From the NCBI GenBank assembly GCA_963971535.1, contig OZ020589.1, forward strand, positions 86,128,369-86,192,368: a DNA stretch of 64,000 bases. The letters run 5' to 3'. Under the pieces are notes generated by a model. That model saw only the letters and a program-made list of their open reading frames with translations, was not told where the DNA came from and did no database searches. This DNA comes from Notolepis coatsorum (Eukaryota > Chordata > Actinopteri > Aulopiformes > Paralepididae). Below, in pieces: positions 31,009 to 42,989 of the stretch (within the stretch, counting starts at the first letter, position 1; every line of letters begins with the position of its first letter). Made by a program: the position numbers and the translations under genes.

Positions 31009-31733
31009 TGTTGTTGCCGAGCTTGCTGACCTCCACAGTATCCATCGCTCTGTAAACACAGGTAACAGGAAGGCATGGGGCAACAACAAGCCAGCGTAGC
31101 TAATCCATAATGCATCCTAATGCCCCTCATCAGTCACAATGCAAAGCACTATTCAACTCCACGGCTCCGCGAAGAGTTTGGGCCTTGGAATCCATGCATC
31201 ATCATACGCTCTGTTCCCCCGGGAGAAGGAAAGGAAAGAAAAGAGACAGAACGGGAGGAATCCCTCATCGCCATCGACGGATATGAAGAAATATAAGCAC
31301 CTGATGGTGAAAGATAGAATGACTGAAACAAGGAGACTCAGTCATCACTGAGGATGGATGTGAAGAGATCTTCTGAACAGGATGTTTACGAGATGCGTCT
31401 GATTGAATCTGTGGTGCCGGGGAGAACTAGGGTTAATATATATTTCAATAGTGTTTGTTATTCCAGAGAGAGAGATAGATGTCAGCCTCCGGCTCTCGGT
31501 GGGAAGATTGAGTACAAGTACTGTCACTCAACTTAAAACTTTACTTAACCTCTTATCCATCGGGCAAGAAAATGGGGCTAGTATTGCATAACACGCCTGG
31601 CGATTGCATACCCAGAGTAATTTGCGATTTATCCTTGAATCTTTGAAAACCTCTTGAATTATTTGAAAGGAAACATTCTGAACTTTCTTCCACCACAGGA
31701 AGAATCACTCTTGAGTGATCTAATAGCTAATGT
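31009..31733 (+). other. No gene seen
   Basis: Unique-looking sequence. Short frames exist on both strands with no recognised domain. A short GAGAGAGA run lies near 31466. Confidence 0.6.
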
Positions 31734-31890
31734 TATAGTCAAAGTCAAAGTCAAAGTCAGCTTTATTGTCACTTCTCATAATGTGCAAGACATACAGAGG
31801 GTTACAGAGGTTTGAACACAATGGGAAAAAAAGTTTTGTTTACTCCCAGATGTCTGCTTTTGAGTTCCAGGTAGGAGCTGGAAAACGGTT
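31734..31890 (-). repeat. LINE 3'-end fragment with TTTGAC repeat tail
   Basis: AGTCAAAGTCAAAGTCAAAG at the left, followed by TCAGCTTTATTGTCACTT, is the inverted end of a common fish LINE class. Only about 150 bp remain. Confidence 0.6.
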
Positions 31891-31897
31891 CCATAGC

Positions 31898-32452
31898 TGT
31901 TACAGTGTTGTGGTGGGGAGCGGTGAGTAGGGCCCAAACGCTGGACAAAAGAGGAACGAGGCAGGAAACGAAGGTAGCAATGCAATGTCCTTTACTGGCA
32001 GTAGTAAACAAGGGAACATTCAAGGCACAAACAAAAGCGAACTTCAACATGAAAACCAACACCTCAGCAATGCTGGAAAACGGGGCTAAACAGAACAGGA
32101 TACACGGAGCGCGCAACAGGATTCAGGGATAAGCAACAATGACGCCACAAGGAAGACATGGGACAGGCAGGAATAAATACAGACACTGATTACAAGGGGC
32201 AACAGCTGGGGAGGTACAGACTAAAACATGACATGACTAAATACAGGACAAGACTAGATCACAATACAACATACAGGAGAGAACACTGGACTAGATAATG
32301 GGACACAGCAGGTACAGGAACGCAGGGGATGACATGAGGACAGGGAGCAGAGTAATAAGGATAGACAGGCAGATCAGACATGAGAGGTGCAGTCACAATG
32401 ACAGGCCGCAGGATGGCAGCAGAGGACAGTTCAGGAGCGGATTGTAATATTA
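31898..32452 (-). repeat. LTR-like sequence, minus orientation
   Basis: It starts TGTTACAG on the plus strand. On the minus strand it ends CTGTAACA, preceded by a purine run (GGAAGG then G12, about 32449-32468). A core of TGTATTTATTCCTGCC and TTTTCCAGCATTGCTGAG resembles 48190-48330. It is probably the 3' LTR of the element whose interior is the proline-coding minisatellite to the right. Confidence 0.5.
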
Positions 32453-32749
32453 CCCCCCCCCCCCCTTCCAGATGACACGAAAGATCATCTGGGAATGGCG
32501 AGGTGGTGCGGCTGGAACGCGTCTATGCCAAATACAACGCAGTTCGGTTTCCGGGTTCCTCTGATTGGCCACTAAGCCCACGTGACCGCGCGCTAGCATG
32601 CCCCCCTTATCGCCCGCTGCCACGCTGTGAAGCGGAAGAGCCAGCGAGGCGATGCGAGGCGGTGGTTTCAGCAGCAGCGGCCGTCTTCTTCCGAGGCGGC
32701 TCGTTCTTATTAATCCCTAATGTCATGTATGTTGTGTATGTCATAAATG

Positions 32750-32906
32750 TCGATATGAATTGAAAATGGGGGACCCTGATGTAAACAAGACAAACATCTT
32801 TCTCTGGACTGCATCCCCTTAACAATTGTGTGTATTGCGCCGTACTGTATTGTACCCATTCTGCAATCTGTTAAATAAAGTTTTCATTCATTCATTCATT
32901 CATTTC
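32750..32906 (+). repeat. ATTC-tail repeat in left arm
   Basis: GAATTGAAAATGGGGGACCC through TGTTAAATAAAG and four ATTC units. Confidence 0.9.
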
Positions 32907-33242
32907 TCCCCCACTACTTCCAAAAGTAACACTAAATAGATAAAGTACAACAACGCCAGACTCAAGAAACTGTGTTCCCTTTAGATGTGTTCTCATAAAC
33001 AATGTTTGTTTACACTGCACACGACACTCGAGGCTGCATGGGTGTAATCTCTCCTCTAGCTATATCAAAGAGGTTGCATTCAGGAATCGACATTGTGATG
33101 TCCTACGGATCTTCCTCTCTAAAAGCCCCACGCAATACAGCATGTCTTGAATGTTCAGGCAGGAATTCACCGCAAGAAAGGATATCACAATGTTTCTTGG
33201 CGTTTATCTATTTAGTGTTACTTTTGGGAGTAGTCGGGGAGA

Positions 33243-33394
33243 AATGAATGAATGAATGAATGAAAACTTTATTTAACAGATTGCAGAATGGGTACAATAC
33301 AGTACGGCGCAATACACATGCAGGGGGATGCAGACCAGAGAAAGACGTTTGTCTTGTTTACATCAGGGTCCCCCATTTTCAATTCATATCGACA
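33243..33394 (-). repeat. ATTC-tail repeat in right arm
   Basis: Inverted copy of the left-arm repeat, missing a short segment near 33320 (ATACACATGCAGGGGG). Confidence 0.9.
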
Positions 33395-33739
33395 TTTATG
33401 ACATACACAACATACATGACATTAGGGATTAATAAGAACGAGCCGCCTCGGAAGAAGACGGCCGCTGCTGCTGAAACCACCGCCTCGCGTCGCCTCACTG
33501 GCTCTTCCGCTTCACAGCACGGCAGCGGGCGATAAGGGGGGCGTGCTAGCGCGCGGTCACGTGGGCTTAGTGGCCAATCAGAGGAACCCGGAAACCGAAC
33601 TGCGTTGTATTTGGCATAGACGCGGCTGGGACCCCGTAAAAAACTGGGAAACGAAACCAGGACGAAGGGGACAAGGACAGGAAGATCTGGAGCCGGGGTG
33701 CGGAGAAAATAACCCAGGAGGGGCATAGGAGCAGGGGGC

Positions 33740-34150
33740 CCGGGGAACAGGACCGGAGGGGGGCCCGGAGAAGGGCAAACGGGTCACTGGATCGGGGGGG
33801 ACTGGAGCCGGGGACAGAGGCCCGGAGAGGGGGGCTGGAGATGGGGACAGAGGCCTGGAGAGGGGGGGTGGAAACGGGGACAGAGGCCCGGTGAGGGGGG
33901 CTGGATACGGGGACAGAGGGCCGACGAGGGGGGCTGGAAACGGGGACAGAGGCCCGGCGAGGGGGGCTGGAAATGGGGACAGAGGCCCGGTGAGGGGGGC
34001 TGGACACGGGGACAGAGGCCCAGTGAGGTGGGCTACAAACTGGGTCAGAGGCCCGGTGAGGGGGGCTGGACACGGGGACAGAGGCCCAGTGAGGGGGGCT
34101 GCACGCGGGGACAGAGAGCCGATGAGGGGAGCCAGAGCAGAGGGGCGAGG
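33740..34150 (-). repeat. 33-bp proline-coding minisatellite
   Basis: About 12 units of GGGGACAGAGGCCCGGTGAG followed by GGGGGCTGGA. The length is a multiple of three, so frames stay open: Gly-Asp-Arg on plus, and a repeated Ser-Pro-Pro motif on minus. It may be the interior coding part of a retroelement read on the minus strand, but the open frames follow from the repeat alone. Confidence 0.85.
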
Positions 34151-34209
34151 GCGACAGCCCCGGAGTCGGACCCCGGACGGGGGTCTCTCCAGGCGCAAAC
34201 CTCTGGACC

Positions 34210-34290
34210 GGACCAGACATGGACCTCGGCCTAGAGGCAGGACCAGACGTGGAGCTGGGACCAGATGGAGAAGCAGGACCGGGTGCAGAG
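34210..34290 (+). repeat. 30-bp minisatellite, left part
   Basis: GGCAGGACCAGACGTGGAGC-type units identical in style to 47223-47950. The array is interrupted by the hAT element at 34291. The last 8 bases, GTGCAGAG, are the target duplication. Confidence 0.85.
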
Positions 34291-34696
34291 CAGTGTTAAT
34301 TTTGTTGACTAAATTGATGACGAAAGATGTTCGTCAATGAAGGTTTTTTTCATGACGACAATGAGACGTGACGTAACGTTATTGAAGACCACGTGACGCC
34401 AACGCGACTAAATAGTTAATTACATATCGTTGACCACAACTGAGCACACAAAAATGTAGTTTACAAAAACCATGACGAATTCTCTCTTAATTTATGTTGA
34501 CTAAAACAAGATGAGACAAAATAATTATAACTTTTAGAATAAGTCACGTTATTATTTCAGCATTTCCCATTTCCGTTTCCGGGTTAAGCTCAACAGCGTT
34601 TATGGCTAAAAGCCAAGCTACATAACATACGTGAGGCTAAAAACTGTGTCCCAGGTCTCTCGTGACTACAGCTTATATCAATAACCATGAACGGAA
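34291..34696 (+). other. hAT left terminal region
   Basis: AT-rich, with several GACTAAA/TGACGA-type subterminal motifs like those of the right end (46980-47222). No gene. Confidence 0.6.
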
Positions 34697-36806
34697 TCAA
34701 GTTTCAAGTTTCAAGTTTCAAGTTTCTTTAATAGTTGTCATACAGAAGTACAGAATACTTTTATACAAAATGCTTCTTACTGTTACGCTCCAGAGACTAT
34801 GCAAGACAAGATAAGTATGAAATAAAATAACATAGTATAGCATGTAAATTAGAAGTAAAAAAATGAGGTCACAGTGTTCAGTATAGACATATGTACAATG
34901 TTCGATGCAAAGTAGATGTAACTGAGTTACCATATAATATACAATACTGTGTAGTGTACTAATATACAATACTATATAGTGCAAGGCAGAAATAGGATGA
35001 GGTGCAATTTAGGTACAATTTACAGTACTGTAGGTGTACGAGTTGTAGTGCAAATCCTTTATCAATAAATATAAAGTGTGTTTGTGTGATCTAAAGTGTG
35101 GAGAGTGGGTGCTGCAGTGTGTTGTTTGTTTAAGTGAGTGTGTGCGTGTGGGTGTGTGTGCTGTGTGCATTTGATGGTTGTTGCATAGTGTTTATTGTTC
35201 GTTTAGCAGCCTGATGGCCTGGGGATAGAAGCTTCTTCTGAGTCTTTCTGTGCTCGCCTTAAGACTCCGGTATCGCTTGCCTGACCGCAGCAGTTCAAAG
35301 AGGCAGTTGTTTGGGTGACTCGAGTCCTTAATAATTCTCTTAGCCTTCCCCTTGCACCGCTTGTTGTAAATGTTCTGGAGGGTGGGAAGCCCCCCTCCAA
35401 TTGTGCGTTCGGCTGAACGTGTCACTCTTTGTAGTCTGCTACGGTCTTGTGCAGTGCTATTCCCAAACCAGGAGGTGATGTTGCCAGTCATGATGCTCTC
35501 TATTGTACATGAGTAGAAGTTCCTAAGGATCTTCTGACTGACTTGGAACTTCCTTAGGCGCCTGAGGAAGTAGAGGCGTTGTCGTGCCTTCTTCACAACA
35601 CTGTCAATGTGTGTGGTCCATGTCAAATCCTCGGATATGTGGGCTCCGAGGTACTTGAAACTGTTCACTCTCTCAACCGGTGCCCCGTCGTTGCTGAGGG
35701 GGCTGTAGTCCTTGACCCCCGACCTCCTGAAGTCCACAATCATCTCTTTTGTTTTGCTGACGTTCAGGGAGAGGCAGTTCTCCTGACACCACTGTGACAG
35801 GTTCTCTACCTCTTCCAGGTAGGCCCTTTCGTCGTTGGCAGAGATCAGGCCCACCACTACTGTGTCATCAGCCAATTTGATGATGGTGTTGTTGTTCCGC
35901 TGTGCTACGCAGTCATGTGTGTACAGGGAGTAGAGGAGGGGGCTCAGAACACAGCCCTGGGGGGCCCCTATGTTGAGCGTGATGGATGAGGAGGTGCAGT
36001 TGCCTGCTCTTACCACCTGGGGTCTGCCCGTCAGGAAGTCCAAGACCCACTGGCAGAGGTCATAGTTCAAGCCCAGGTCCCCAGGCTATGGCGTCCTCCG
36101 TGGACCTGTTGGGGCGATATGCAAATTGCAGAGGGTCCAGGTTGATGGGGAGGGAGGAACAGATGTAGCCCTTCACTAGCTTCTCAAAGCACTTCATGGC
36201 TATGGAGGTGAGGGCTACAGGGCGGTAGTCGTTGAGGCAAGCGGGCGTAGATTTTTTGGGTACAGGGATGATGGTGGACTTCTTCAGACAGGTGGGGATG
36301 ACAGCCTGTTCCAAGGACAGGTTGAAGATGTCAGTGAATACCGGGGCCAGTTGGTCGGCACAGACTTTTAGGACGCGGCCGGGGATGCCGTCCGGTCCTG
36401 CTGCCTTCCTGATATTCACTTTTTTAAAGATCCGTCTCACCTCATGCTCTGTTACCCTGAACACTGAGTCTCCATCAGCAGACACCCCCCCCCCCCCCCC
36501 ATTGCCGTGGTTTGTAGGCTGGTGTTTTTATTCACAGCCTCAAACCTCGCATAGAAGGAATTGAGATCATTTGCTAAGGAGATGTCATTGTTCAGTTTGA
36601 GGGAGGTGCCTTTGTAATCTGTCATTGTTCTGAGGCCCTGCCACATGCCTCTAGAGTCAGCCTGTTCGAACTGAAGTTCAACTTTATCCCTGTAACGCCG
36701 TTTAGCCTCTTTTACTGCTCTCCTGACGTTGTATCTTGCCATCTTGTGTTGCCTGTCTCCAGCCCGGTCTTGTATGCTGATGTGCGCACTTTCAGAGCCT
36801 CTGCTC
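34697..36806 (-). mobile_element. L2-clade LINE, family A, copy 3 (5'-truncated, inverted)
   Basis: The 3' tail is four to five units of TTTCAAG at 34697-34735 (plus strand). The body matches copies 1 and 2. It is truncated in the linker at about 36800. A deletion of about 125 nt at about 36083 removes the RT motif A segment. A poly(C) run at 36485-36500 corresponds to the poly(G) of copy 2. Confidence 0.9.
35192..36742 (-). pseudogene. L2 reverse transcriptase, copy 3
   Basis: Linker AKRRYRDKVELQFEQ and KGTSLKLNNDISLANDLNSF precede RT motifs [12 protein letters not shown] and [20 protein letters not shown]. After RSTEDAIA the 125-nt deletion removes FIDYSSAFN and changes frame at about 36083. 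The downstream part keeps [14 protein letters not shown] and [10 protein letters not shown], where FADD has become LADD, and runs to LLNEQ at 35195. Loss of motif A makes it inactive. Confidence 0.88.
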
Positions 36807-37135
36807 TGAAAGTGTTGAGTGTTGAGTGTTGAGTGTCGGTGTTGTATCCTTTTTTTTTTTCAATTATTATCTTTTATTTGCTTTTAACATTTCATTTACA
36901 TACAGTTGTAAAATGCAAGTTATAAATATATAAATTACATTTCCTAACTAAACAATTACTAACCCTTCCCCGACCCTTCCTAGTACAAAAAAAATAAACT
37001 ATCGAATGCATGATTTACTTTAAGACCATGATTGTCTGTGCTACTACCTGAATAAAATAATAAACATGACAACAAAAAGAAAAACAGGTAGACAAATATA
37101 GAATATAAAAAGACAACATCCACAATCTCTATGCT

Positions 37136-39030
37136 TCAATTGGCTCTCTCCAGTTCTATACCCATATTTGATATGTAATCCATTGCCCGACCCCAGATCT
37201 TCTGAAAGTGTATTATTTTTCCTTTCACATTATACATGATTTTTTCAGGTGTGCAATAGGATAGGAGTTCTGCCCACCATTGTTTAGTCGGGGGAGGGGG
37301 TTCAGATTTCCAATGACAAATAATAAAAAAATTTGCAGCAGACATTGCTAACAGGATACATTTCTTTTCAAAGTTGTCAAAGTTACTCAGCATAGAGACA
37401 TCACCCAAAATAGCTATTCGTGCGTCAGGAGTCATCGTCTTTCCCATAATTTTTGAAAGTTGTTCAAATATACATTTCCAGTAATAATTAAATTTCCGGC
37501 AATTCCAGAACGTGTGGATTAGGTCCCCTTTAGGATGTTGACATCGAAGACAATTGGGTGATGTCTCGTGGCTAAATTGATATAATCTGTGAGGTGTATA
37601 ATAAATTCTGTGTAGTATATTAAATTGTGTTAACCTATGGTTGGTATTTGTTAAAGTTGTTTGGGAGTTCTGGAGCAATACCATTCTTTCATGGTATATT
37701 TGTGTTTAATATCTTTTTCCCATTTATCTTTTTGTTGTAGCATCCTATCATCTTTCTGTTCAGTGTTCATCAGTGTGTAGATTTTAGATATCAGGCCCTT
37801 TGATGTTTTTGTAGTGTTAAACAGTTTCTCTATTGGTGTTTCAGACATATGGGGATAGCTATAACTGTTATTTTTTACCCAGTTCCGTATCTGTAGGTAT
37901 TTAAAAAAGATGGATGAAGGTAAATTATATTTCGCTCTCAGGGAATTAAAATCAGAAAAGATGCTTTGGTTATACAAGTCTCTTATTTAGCTGATTCCCT
38001 TGGTTCTCCAATTTTCAGATATTCCATCACTAATAATTTTGGGGACACAAGGGTTGTTCCACAGGGGCATGCTCATTAACAAGGTATTTTGATTTCCCAT
38101 TAGTTTAATAGTTTCTTTCCAACATGCAAAGGTATGATGTATAATCTGGTTTTTAGTGATAGAGTTAAGGGTTTTTTGCATGTCTATATAGGGGATTACC
38201 TGTAGTGGAGTAGGATGGATTATGTTCTCTTCCAGTTTAACCCATGCTGGTGTGGGCAGCCTCTCACTGTTGAGCCAACACCAAATAACACGTGATTGAC
38301 AGGCTAGGTAGTACAGTCTGAAGTTGGGGAGGTTTAAGCCCCTGTTACGATTAGTCCTACGCTTCTTTGGCATGATGGACCCAGATGACAGAGTGGAGAT
38401 TGATGAGACCGGAGACAGAATGTGACGATGAACAGTTTACTTAAAGACAAGGTACATACACGACTAACACACAGGTAACATTTAACAATGACCGCGCACA
38501 GCAGGGCAGGACAGACAGGACTATATACACAAGACTAATTGACAAGACACAGAGGGTAATTTACAAACAAGACACAGGTGTGGTAGACAGAAACAATAGA
38601 GCACAGAGTACTGGGAAAACAATAACAAACAACCAGACTAAAACATTATTACAAACCACAGACAGGGGAACACAAGACTAACAAAGTGGAGACAACAGAT
38701 AATAAACACAACAAACACAACTGACAATAAATAACAATAAGTTGGTGTGTGAGCTGATGCCAGATTGGCATCAGCCCACCGGGTGGAAATGTAGACTGAG
38801 GGTTATTGTTAATGGGAGGTACTTGTGATGAATATGACTGTCTGAGTCCTGGTCCCACAGGGCCAGGACCGGAGGAAGTGTTACAAGCCCCCTTTATTCA
38901 GGGGAGCCTGTAGTGCTTTTAATCTGATCCTAGCCCGTTTCTGGGACCACAAAAACATTGAAATGATTTTATTCACTGATTTAAACAAGCTTGGTGGACA
39001 GCTGAGTGGAATTGACTGGAACAAATAAAT
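37136..39030 (-). pseudogene. L1 ORF2 C-terminal part (interrupted)
   Basis: After the TAA that ends the long ORF2 frame at 39031, the same frame continues with FKSVNKIISMFLWSQKRARI. It reaches NKGGL, where the solo LTR interrupts, and resumes as RGLNLPNFRLYYLACQSRVI (38310 down). A stop follows near 37986, and the Cys-rich region (CLRCQHPKGDLIHTFWNC) lies in a further frame ending at 37136. This is the thumb and C-terminal domain of L1 ORF2p. At least two stops, one frameshift (about 37670) and one insertion inactivate it. Confidence 0.85.
38343..38885 (-). repeat. Solo LTR, 543 bp, in L1 ORF2
   Basis: TGTTACGATTAG...AGTGTTACA (plus strand) is flanked by AGCCCC on both sides (38337-38342 and 38886-38891). 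Removing it restores the L1 sequence at the GGLNLPN motif. On the minus strand it has TGTAACACTTCC at its start and a TATATAGTCC box. No internal element sequence remains, so it is the product of LTR recombination. Confidence 0.85.
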
Positions 39031-41481
39031 TTATTTAGGCAGAACATTCATCTTGACCACATTAACACGTCCAATTAAAGAAATTGGTAGATCTTTCCAT
39101 TTGTATAGGTCTGTTTTGATTTTTTCCATAATAGGTAGATAGTTATTTTGGTATGTTTGGTTCAGGTCGTTAGATATTTGGATTCCCAGGTATTTGAAGC
39201 TTTTTGGTGCCCATTTCAAATGGGAAATCATTGGGTGGGTATTGTGGGTGGTAACACTATTTAGTGGCATTATTTCACTCTTGTCATAATTTATCGTGTA
39301 ACCAGATATGGCACTGTATGCCTCTAGTATGCTGAGTAATTGCGGCAAGGATTTATCTGGTTGGGTAATATAAATTAGTAAATCATCACAATATAGTGAG
39401 AGTTTGGATTCGTTTGCTCCAGTCTTTATGCCACATACATTGTTGTTGTTCCGTATTGCCACCGCCAACGGTTCAATGGCTGCGGCGAACAGATATACGG
39501 AGAGTGGGCAGCCCTGTCGTACTCCACGTCCCAATTGGAAGGGTTTGGAAAGTATACCATTTGTCAACACTTGTGCCTTCGGAGAGCAATAAAGCATCTT
39601 AATATAATTAATGAAAACATCACCAAAATTCATCTGTTTCAGAGTATAAAAAAGATATTCAAATTCTATTGTATCAAAAGCTTTTCGAGCATCCATCGAG
39701 ATTACAAGTCTTGAGTCATTCGTTTGTTTAGAGAGCTCAATGATATGAAAAAGTTTTCTGATATTGTCAGATCCCTGTCGCTGCTGAATAAAACCCGTCT
39801 GATCCTCATGGATTAAGAGAGACATCACAGGGTCCATTCTTAGTGCGAGTGCTTTAGAAAATATTTTATAATCCACATTTAACATTGACAGGGGCCTATA
39901 GGAGTCACAAAGTTGTTTATCCTTAGAGGGCTTAGGAAGTACATTGATTGTTGCTAATTCTAGACGTGGTGGTAATTTACCATTATTGAGACTGTCTTTG
40001 AGCATGTCCATATAAGGGCGGATTAATTTATTTATGAACAGTTTGTAAAATTCAGCAGGTAGGCCGTCGGGACCGGGTGCTTTGCCCGTTTGCAATGAGT
40101 TAATAGCCTTGGTGATTTCTTCCTTTGATATTTCTGTTTCAAGAGTAGTTCTCACTTCTACAGGAAGCTTAGTAATCGGTAAGTTTCCCAAGAATTCCTC
40201 GCATTTTGTAGCAGTTGAGTCTTGGTTTTCAGACTTATATAGATTGTGGTAGAACATTTCAAAACGCTGGTTTATCTCTTCAGGTTTATGTAATACATCA
40301 CCATCCTTAGATTTGATTGAGTCTATTGTTTTTGCCATCTCTTCTTTTCTTATTTGCCAGCTGAGTAGCTTGCCGGTTTTGTCCCCCTTTTCATAGTAGT
40401 GGTATTTAGTTCTGGCCATGTCTGCTTCTACTTGGCTAGTAGTTAAGTTGCTATATTCAAGCCGCTTTTTTACTAGTATGTGCAGAGTTTCTGCTCTATT
40501 GGATTCTGCGTGTTTTTTCTCTAGTTCATGAATTTCTTTGTCTAGTGTGTTTAGATACTGTCTACTTTTTCTTTGTTTAGAAGCTCCAAAAGACGTTATC
40601 TGACCTCTTAGGTAAGCTTTCAGTGTCTCCCAGATTATGCTTGGGGAGGCAGAGTTTACATTAATTATTAAAAAGTCATCGATTTGATTTTCTAGGAAGT
40701 TAACAAAATCTGGGTCGTTAAGGAGATATGGCTTGAATCTCCAACGCTTAGTTTTAGGTTTGTCCAAATATTGTTTCACCTTCAATTTCAAAGGACAGTG
40801 ATCCGATATTGTAGAGGCTAGATATTTACATTCAATTACATTGTGAAGTAGTGATTTAGTTGTTAAAAACAAGTCTAATCTGGAATAAGTGTCATGTACC
40901 GCAGAATGAAATGAGTATTCCCTCTCCAGTGGGTTAAGTATTCTCCAAACATCGACCAAACCCATTTCAGACATACCATCCCTTACTACTTTGGCTGCGG
41001 CACTTAATGGCTGGGGGATGCTATTAGATCTATCTGATGTGCTCAATGTTAAATTATAGTCACCTCCAAGGATACATGTGCCATAGTTTTGTGCAGAGGA
41101 TAATAGAATATTCCTAAAAAAGGGTGCATCGTCTTTGTTGGGGCCATATAGATTAATAAGTGTAAATGGTTCGTGATTTATGTCACATTTGAGGATTATC
41201 CATCTACCTGCAGTGTCTTTTTCTTGAGAACGAATTTTTAGGTTTAACTGTTTGTGACATAGTATGGCCACTCCTCTTGATCTGGAATTAAATGAGGAAT
41301 AAAATACTGACCCAACCCAATCTCTTTGCAACTTCACATGCTCTGCATCAGTCAAGTGGCTTTCCTGAATAAATGCAATGCCGCAATCTTGATTCTTTAA
41401 ATAGTTGAGAATCTTTTTCCTTTTAATGGGATTATTGATGCCCTTAACATTGAAGGACATAAATGTCAGAGTGCTAGTCAT
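39031..41481 (-). pseudogene. L1 ORF2: endonuclease and reverse transcriptase (816 residues)
   Basis: Starting at ATG 41481, the endonuclease has SFNVKGINNPIKRKKIL, FIQESHL (catalytic Glu), NLYGPN, GGDYNLT and SDHCPLKLK (catalytic His). RT carries KAPGPDGLPAEFYK, SYRPLSMLNVDYKIFSKAL, DQTGFIQQRQGSDN, ISMDARKAFDTIE (motif A) and GVRQGCPLSVYLF. The active site reads YCDDLLIYI: both Asp are kept but the usual Ala/Val before them is Cys. The frame ends at a premature TAA, after which the same frame continues, so the protein is truncated before the thumb. Apart from that stop this long section is open. Confidence 0.9.
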
Positions 41482-41592
41482 CTAGGATCATTTTCAATAT
41501 CGACTTTAATAGGGGTTTAATTGTGGTTGTTATAGAGATTGCAGCATTCCATTTGTACATGAGCGCGTGCGTGTGTTTTTGCACACACACAC

Positions 41593-41901
41593 TGTTATGT
41601 ACTAGAGGCCTGGTCACTCCTGTGTCACCAGGGCAGGCAGGTGAGGGCTGCCAATTAGCCAATTAGTGCTGATTGGTTACCTGCTGGGGAGCTTCAAAGG
41701 CAGACCCAGAAACACACATGCACGGTCTGTGCCTAGTGAAAGAGCTGTCAGGTTCTTACAGTCCTTGTCCGTTGGGTTACCAGTACATTAGCTTATAGTT
41801 ATATTAGTAGTTCCTTGGTTTAGTAGCATTTTTGAGTTAGAGCACAGGGTTTTGGTGTTGATTACACATAGGTTGCGTACCCATGAGCCAGGGTCGTAAC
41901 A
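41593..41901 (+). repeat. 5' LTR of the deleted Gypsy
   Basis: 309 bp, TGTTATGTACTAG to GGGTCGTAACA. I found no difference from 43578-43886. Confidence 0.95.
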
Positions 41902-41903
41902 AT

Positions 41904-41921
41904 TGGGCGCTCGTCCGGGAT
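41904..41921 (+). other. Primer binding site, tRNA-Pro type
   Basis: TGGGCGCTCGTCCGGGAT lies two bases after the LTR and differs at one of 18 positions from the classical tRNA-Pro primer site. Confidence 0.8.
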
Positions 41922-42791
41922 CTTTTACCCCTAGCACTTTGTTTGGTGATTTTTTTTTGTGTTGCACGGGGTGTCATCATATTATGGTTTGGGTGGTGTT
42001 TGTTACACATGGTGTAACGTGGGGGCTGAGCCATTTTCATCAAACAGGTGAGTATGCCGTATTTGTTTGTAATTTGATGTGACTACTTATGCTGTTAAAA
42101 TATATAGTTTAGTAGGCACCACATGTAGATAGGGATATTATTTTCTGGTTGTTGGTTAGCGTCCGGTGCACCGCGTACTCCTGGGGCGGTCAATGAAATG
42201 ATTGTATATGATCTTTGACTGGTAGCAGGTGTGGTTGAAGAAAGTTAGGTCTACAGGGCATTAGTTTAAGGGTAGGTAGGTTAGGGCGGCCAGGAAACAC
42301 AGGTAGTGTGGTAGGGCTTGATTTAGTGTTTCTTAGGGTAGACATGTGGTAGGCCGGGGTTTTCTGCAGTTTAGACGTAGAAGCATATGTGGTCACATCA
42401 GGTTAGAAGGCGCACCTGTTTGGAATATTTTGTTGGATTTATTTTGTTTGTTTAAGTGTTTGGTGAGCATACCTGGTAGCACCTAACACCCTGCGTGTAT
42501 GACATGTCTATTTAGGGTGGGTGTGTTTTTTTTTATTTTTTTTTATTTTTTTTTGTTTGTTTGTGCAACCTGGAAAGGTGCGCTCCGTAGAGCTCACATT
42601 TCCACCGCGTCCCTTTATGGTTGTTGTTATTGGCATTAGCATTCTTCATGGTTCTTCAGTGGTTCTTCGTGGTTCTTCAGTGGTTCTTTAGTGGTTTTTC
42701 AGTGGTTCTTTCGTGGTTCTTCGTGGTTTGTTAGTGGTTCTTAGTGACTGTAGGGTAAAGTGAGTAGCTTGTGGTGACTGGTACAGTAACG

Positions 42792-42989
42792 ATGGCTACC
42801 ATTAAGGATTTTGTTGAGAACCCCTCTGACGAGATGTTGGGAATGTTTTCCAAAGAGCAGCTTCTGAAGCTTGCTGTGCACTACAATGTGGAGCTTACTG
42901 CCAGTGAGAAGCGGTTAAAAACGACTGCCTTGGGGACTTTGAGGGCTATACTCATTGAGGAGCAGGTGATTGTGGCAACGGTGGACTGA
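42792..42989 (+). CDS. Gag N-terminal fragment in the deleted Gypsy
   Basis: From ATG 42792 it reads MATIKDFVENPSDEMLGMF and KEQLLKLAVHYNVELTASEK, the helical N-terminus seen in fish Gypsy/Osvaldo-like gag. A TGA at 42987-42989, 65 codons on, follows the deletion junction near 42975, so only this domain is made. An upstream in-frame ATG at 42771 is also possible. Whether the peptide has a role, for instance in packaging or as a decoy, is unknown. Confidence 0.6.
   Translation: MATIKDFVENPSDEMLGMFSKEQLLKLAVHYNVELTASEKRLKTTALGTLRAILIEEQVIVATVD

Larger units (their letters stand above)
32519..33623 (+). mobile_element. Foldback element with inverted arms over 400 bp
   Basis: The left arm (about 32519-32945) and right arm (about 33205-33623) are near-perfect inverted copies, starting GCGTCTATGCCAAATACAAC at each end. 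Each arm carries a CpG-rich segment and a copy of the ATTC-tail repeat. The loop (32946-33204) has no gene. The flanks GGCTGGAAC (32510-32518) and GGCTGGGAC (33624-33632) match at 8 of 9 bases. Long inverted ends with a 9-bp duplication recall Mutator-like elements, but no transposase is present, so the class is open. Confidence 0.75.

Noticed and set aside
33567-34340. Proline-rich and Gly-Asp-Arg-rich long frames on both strands
   Set aside because: The repeat unit is 33 bp, so frames remain open in several phases. Treated as a repeat, not as genes.
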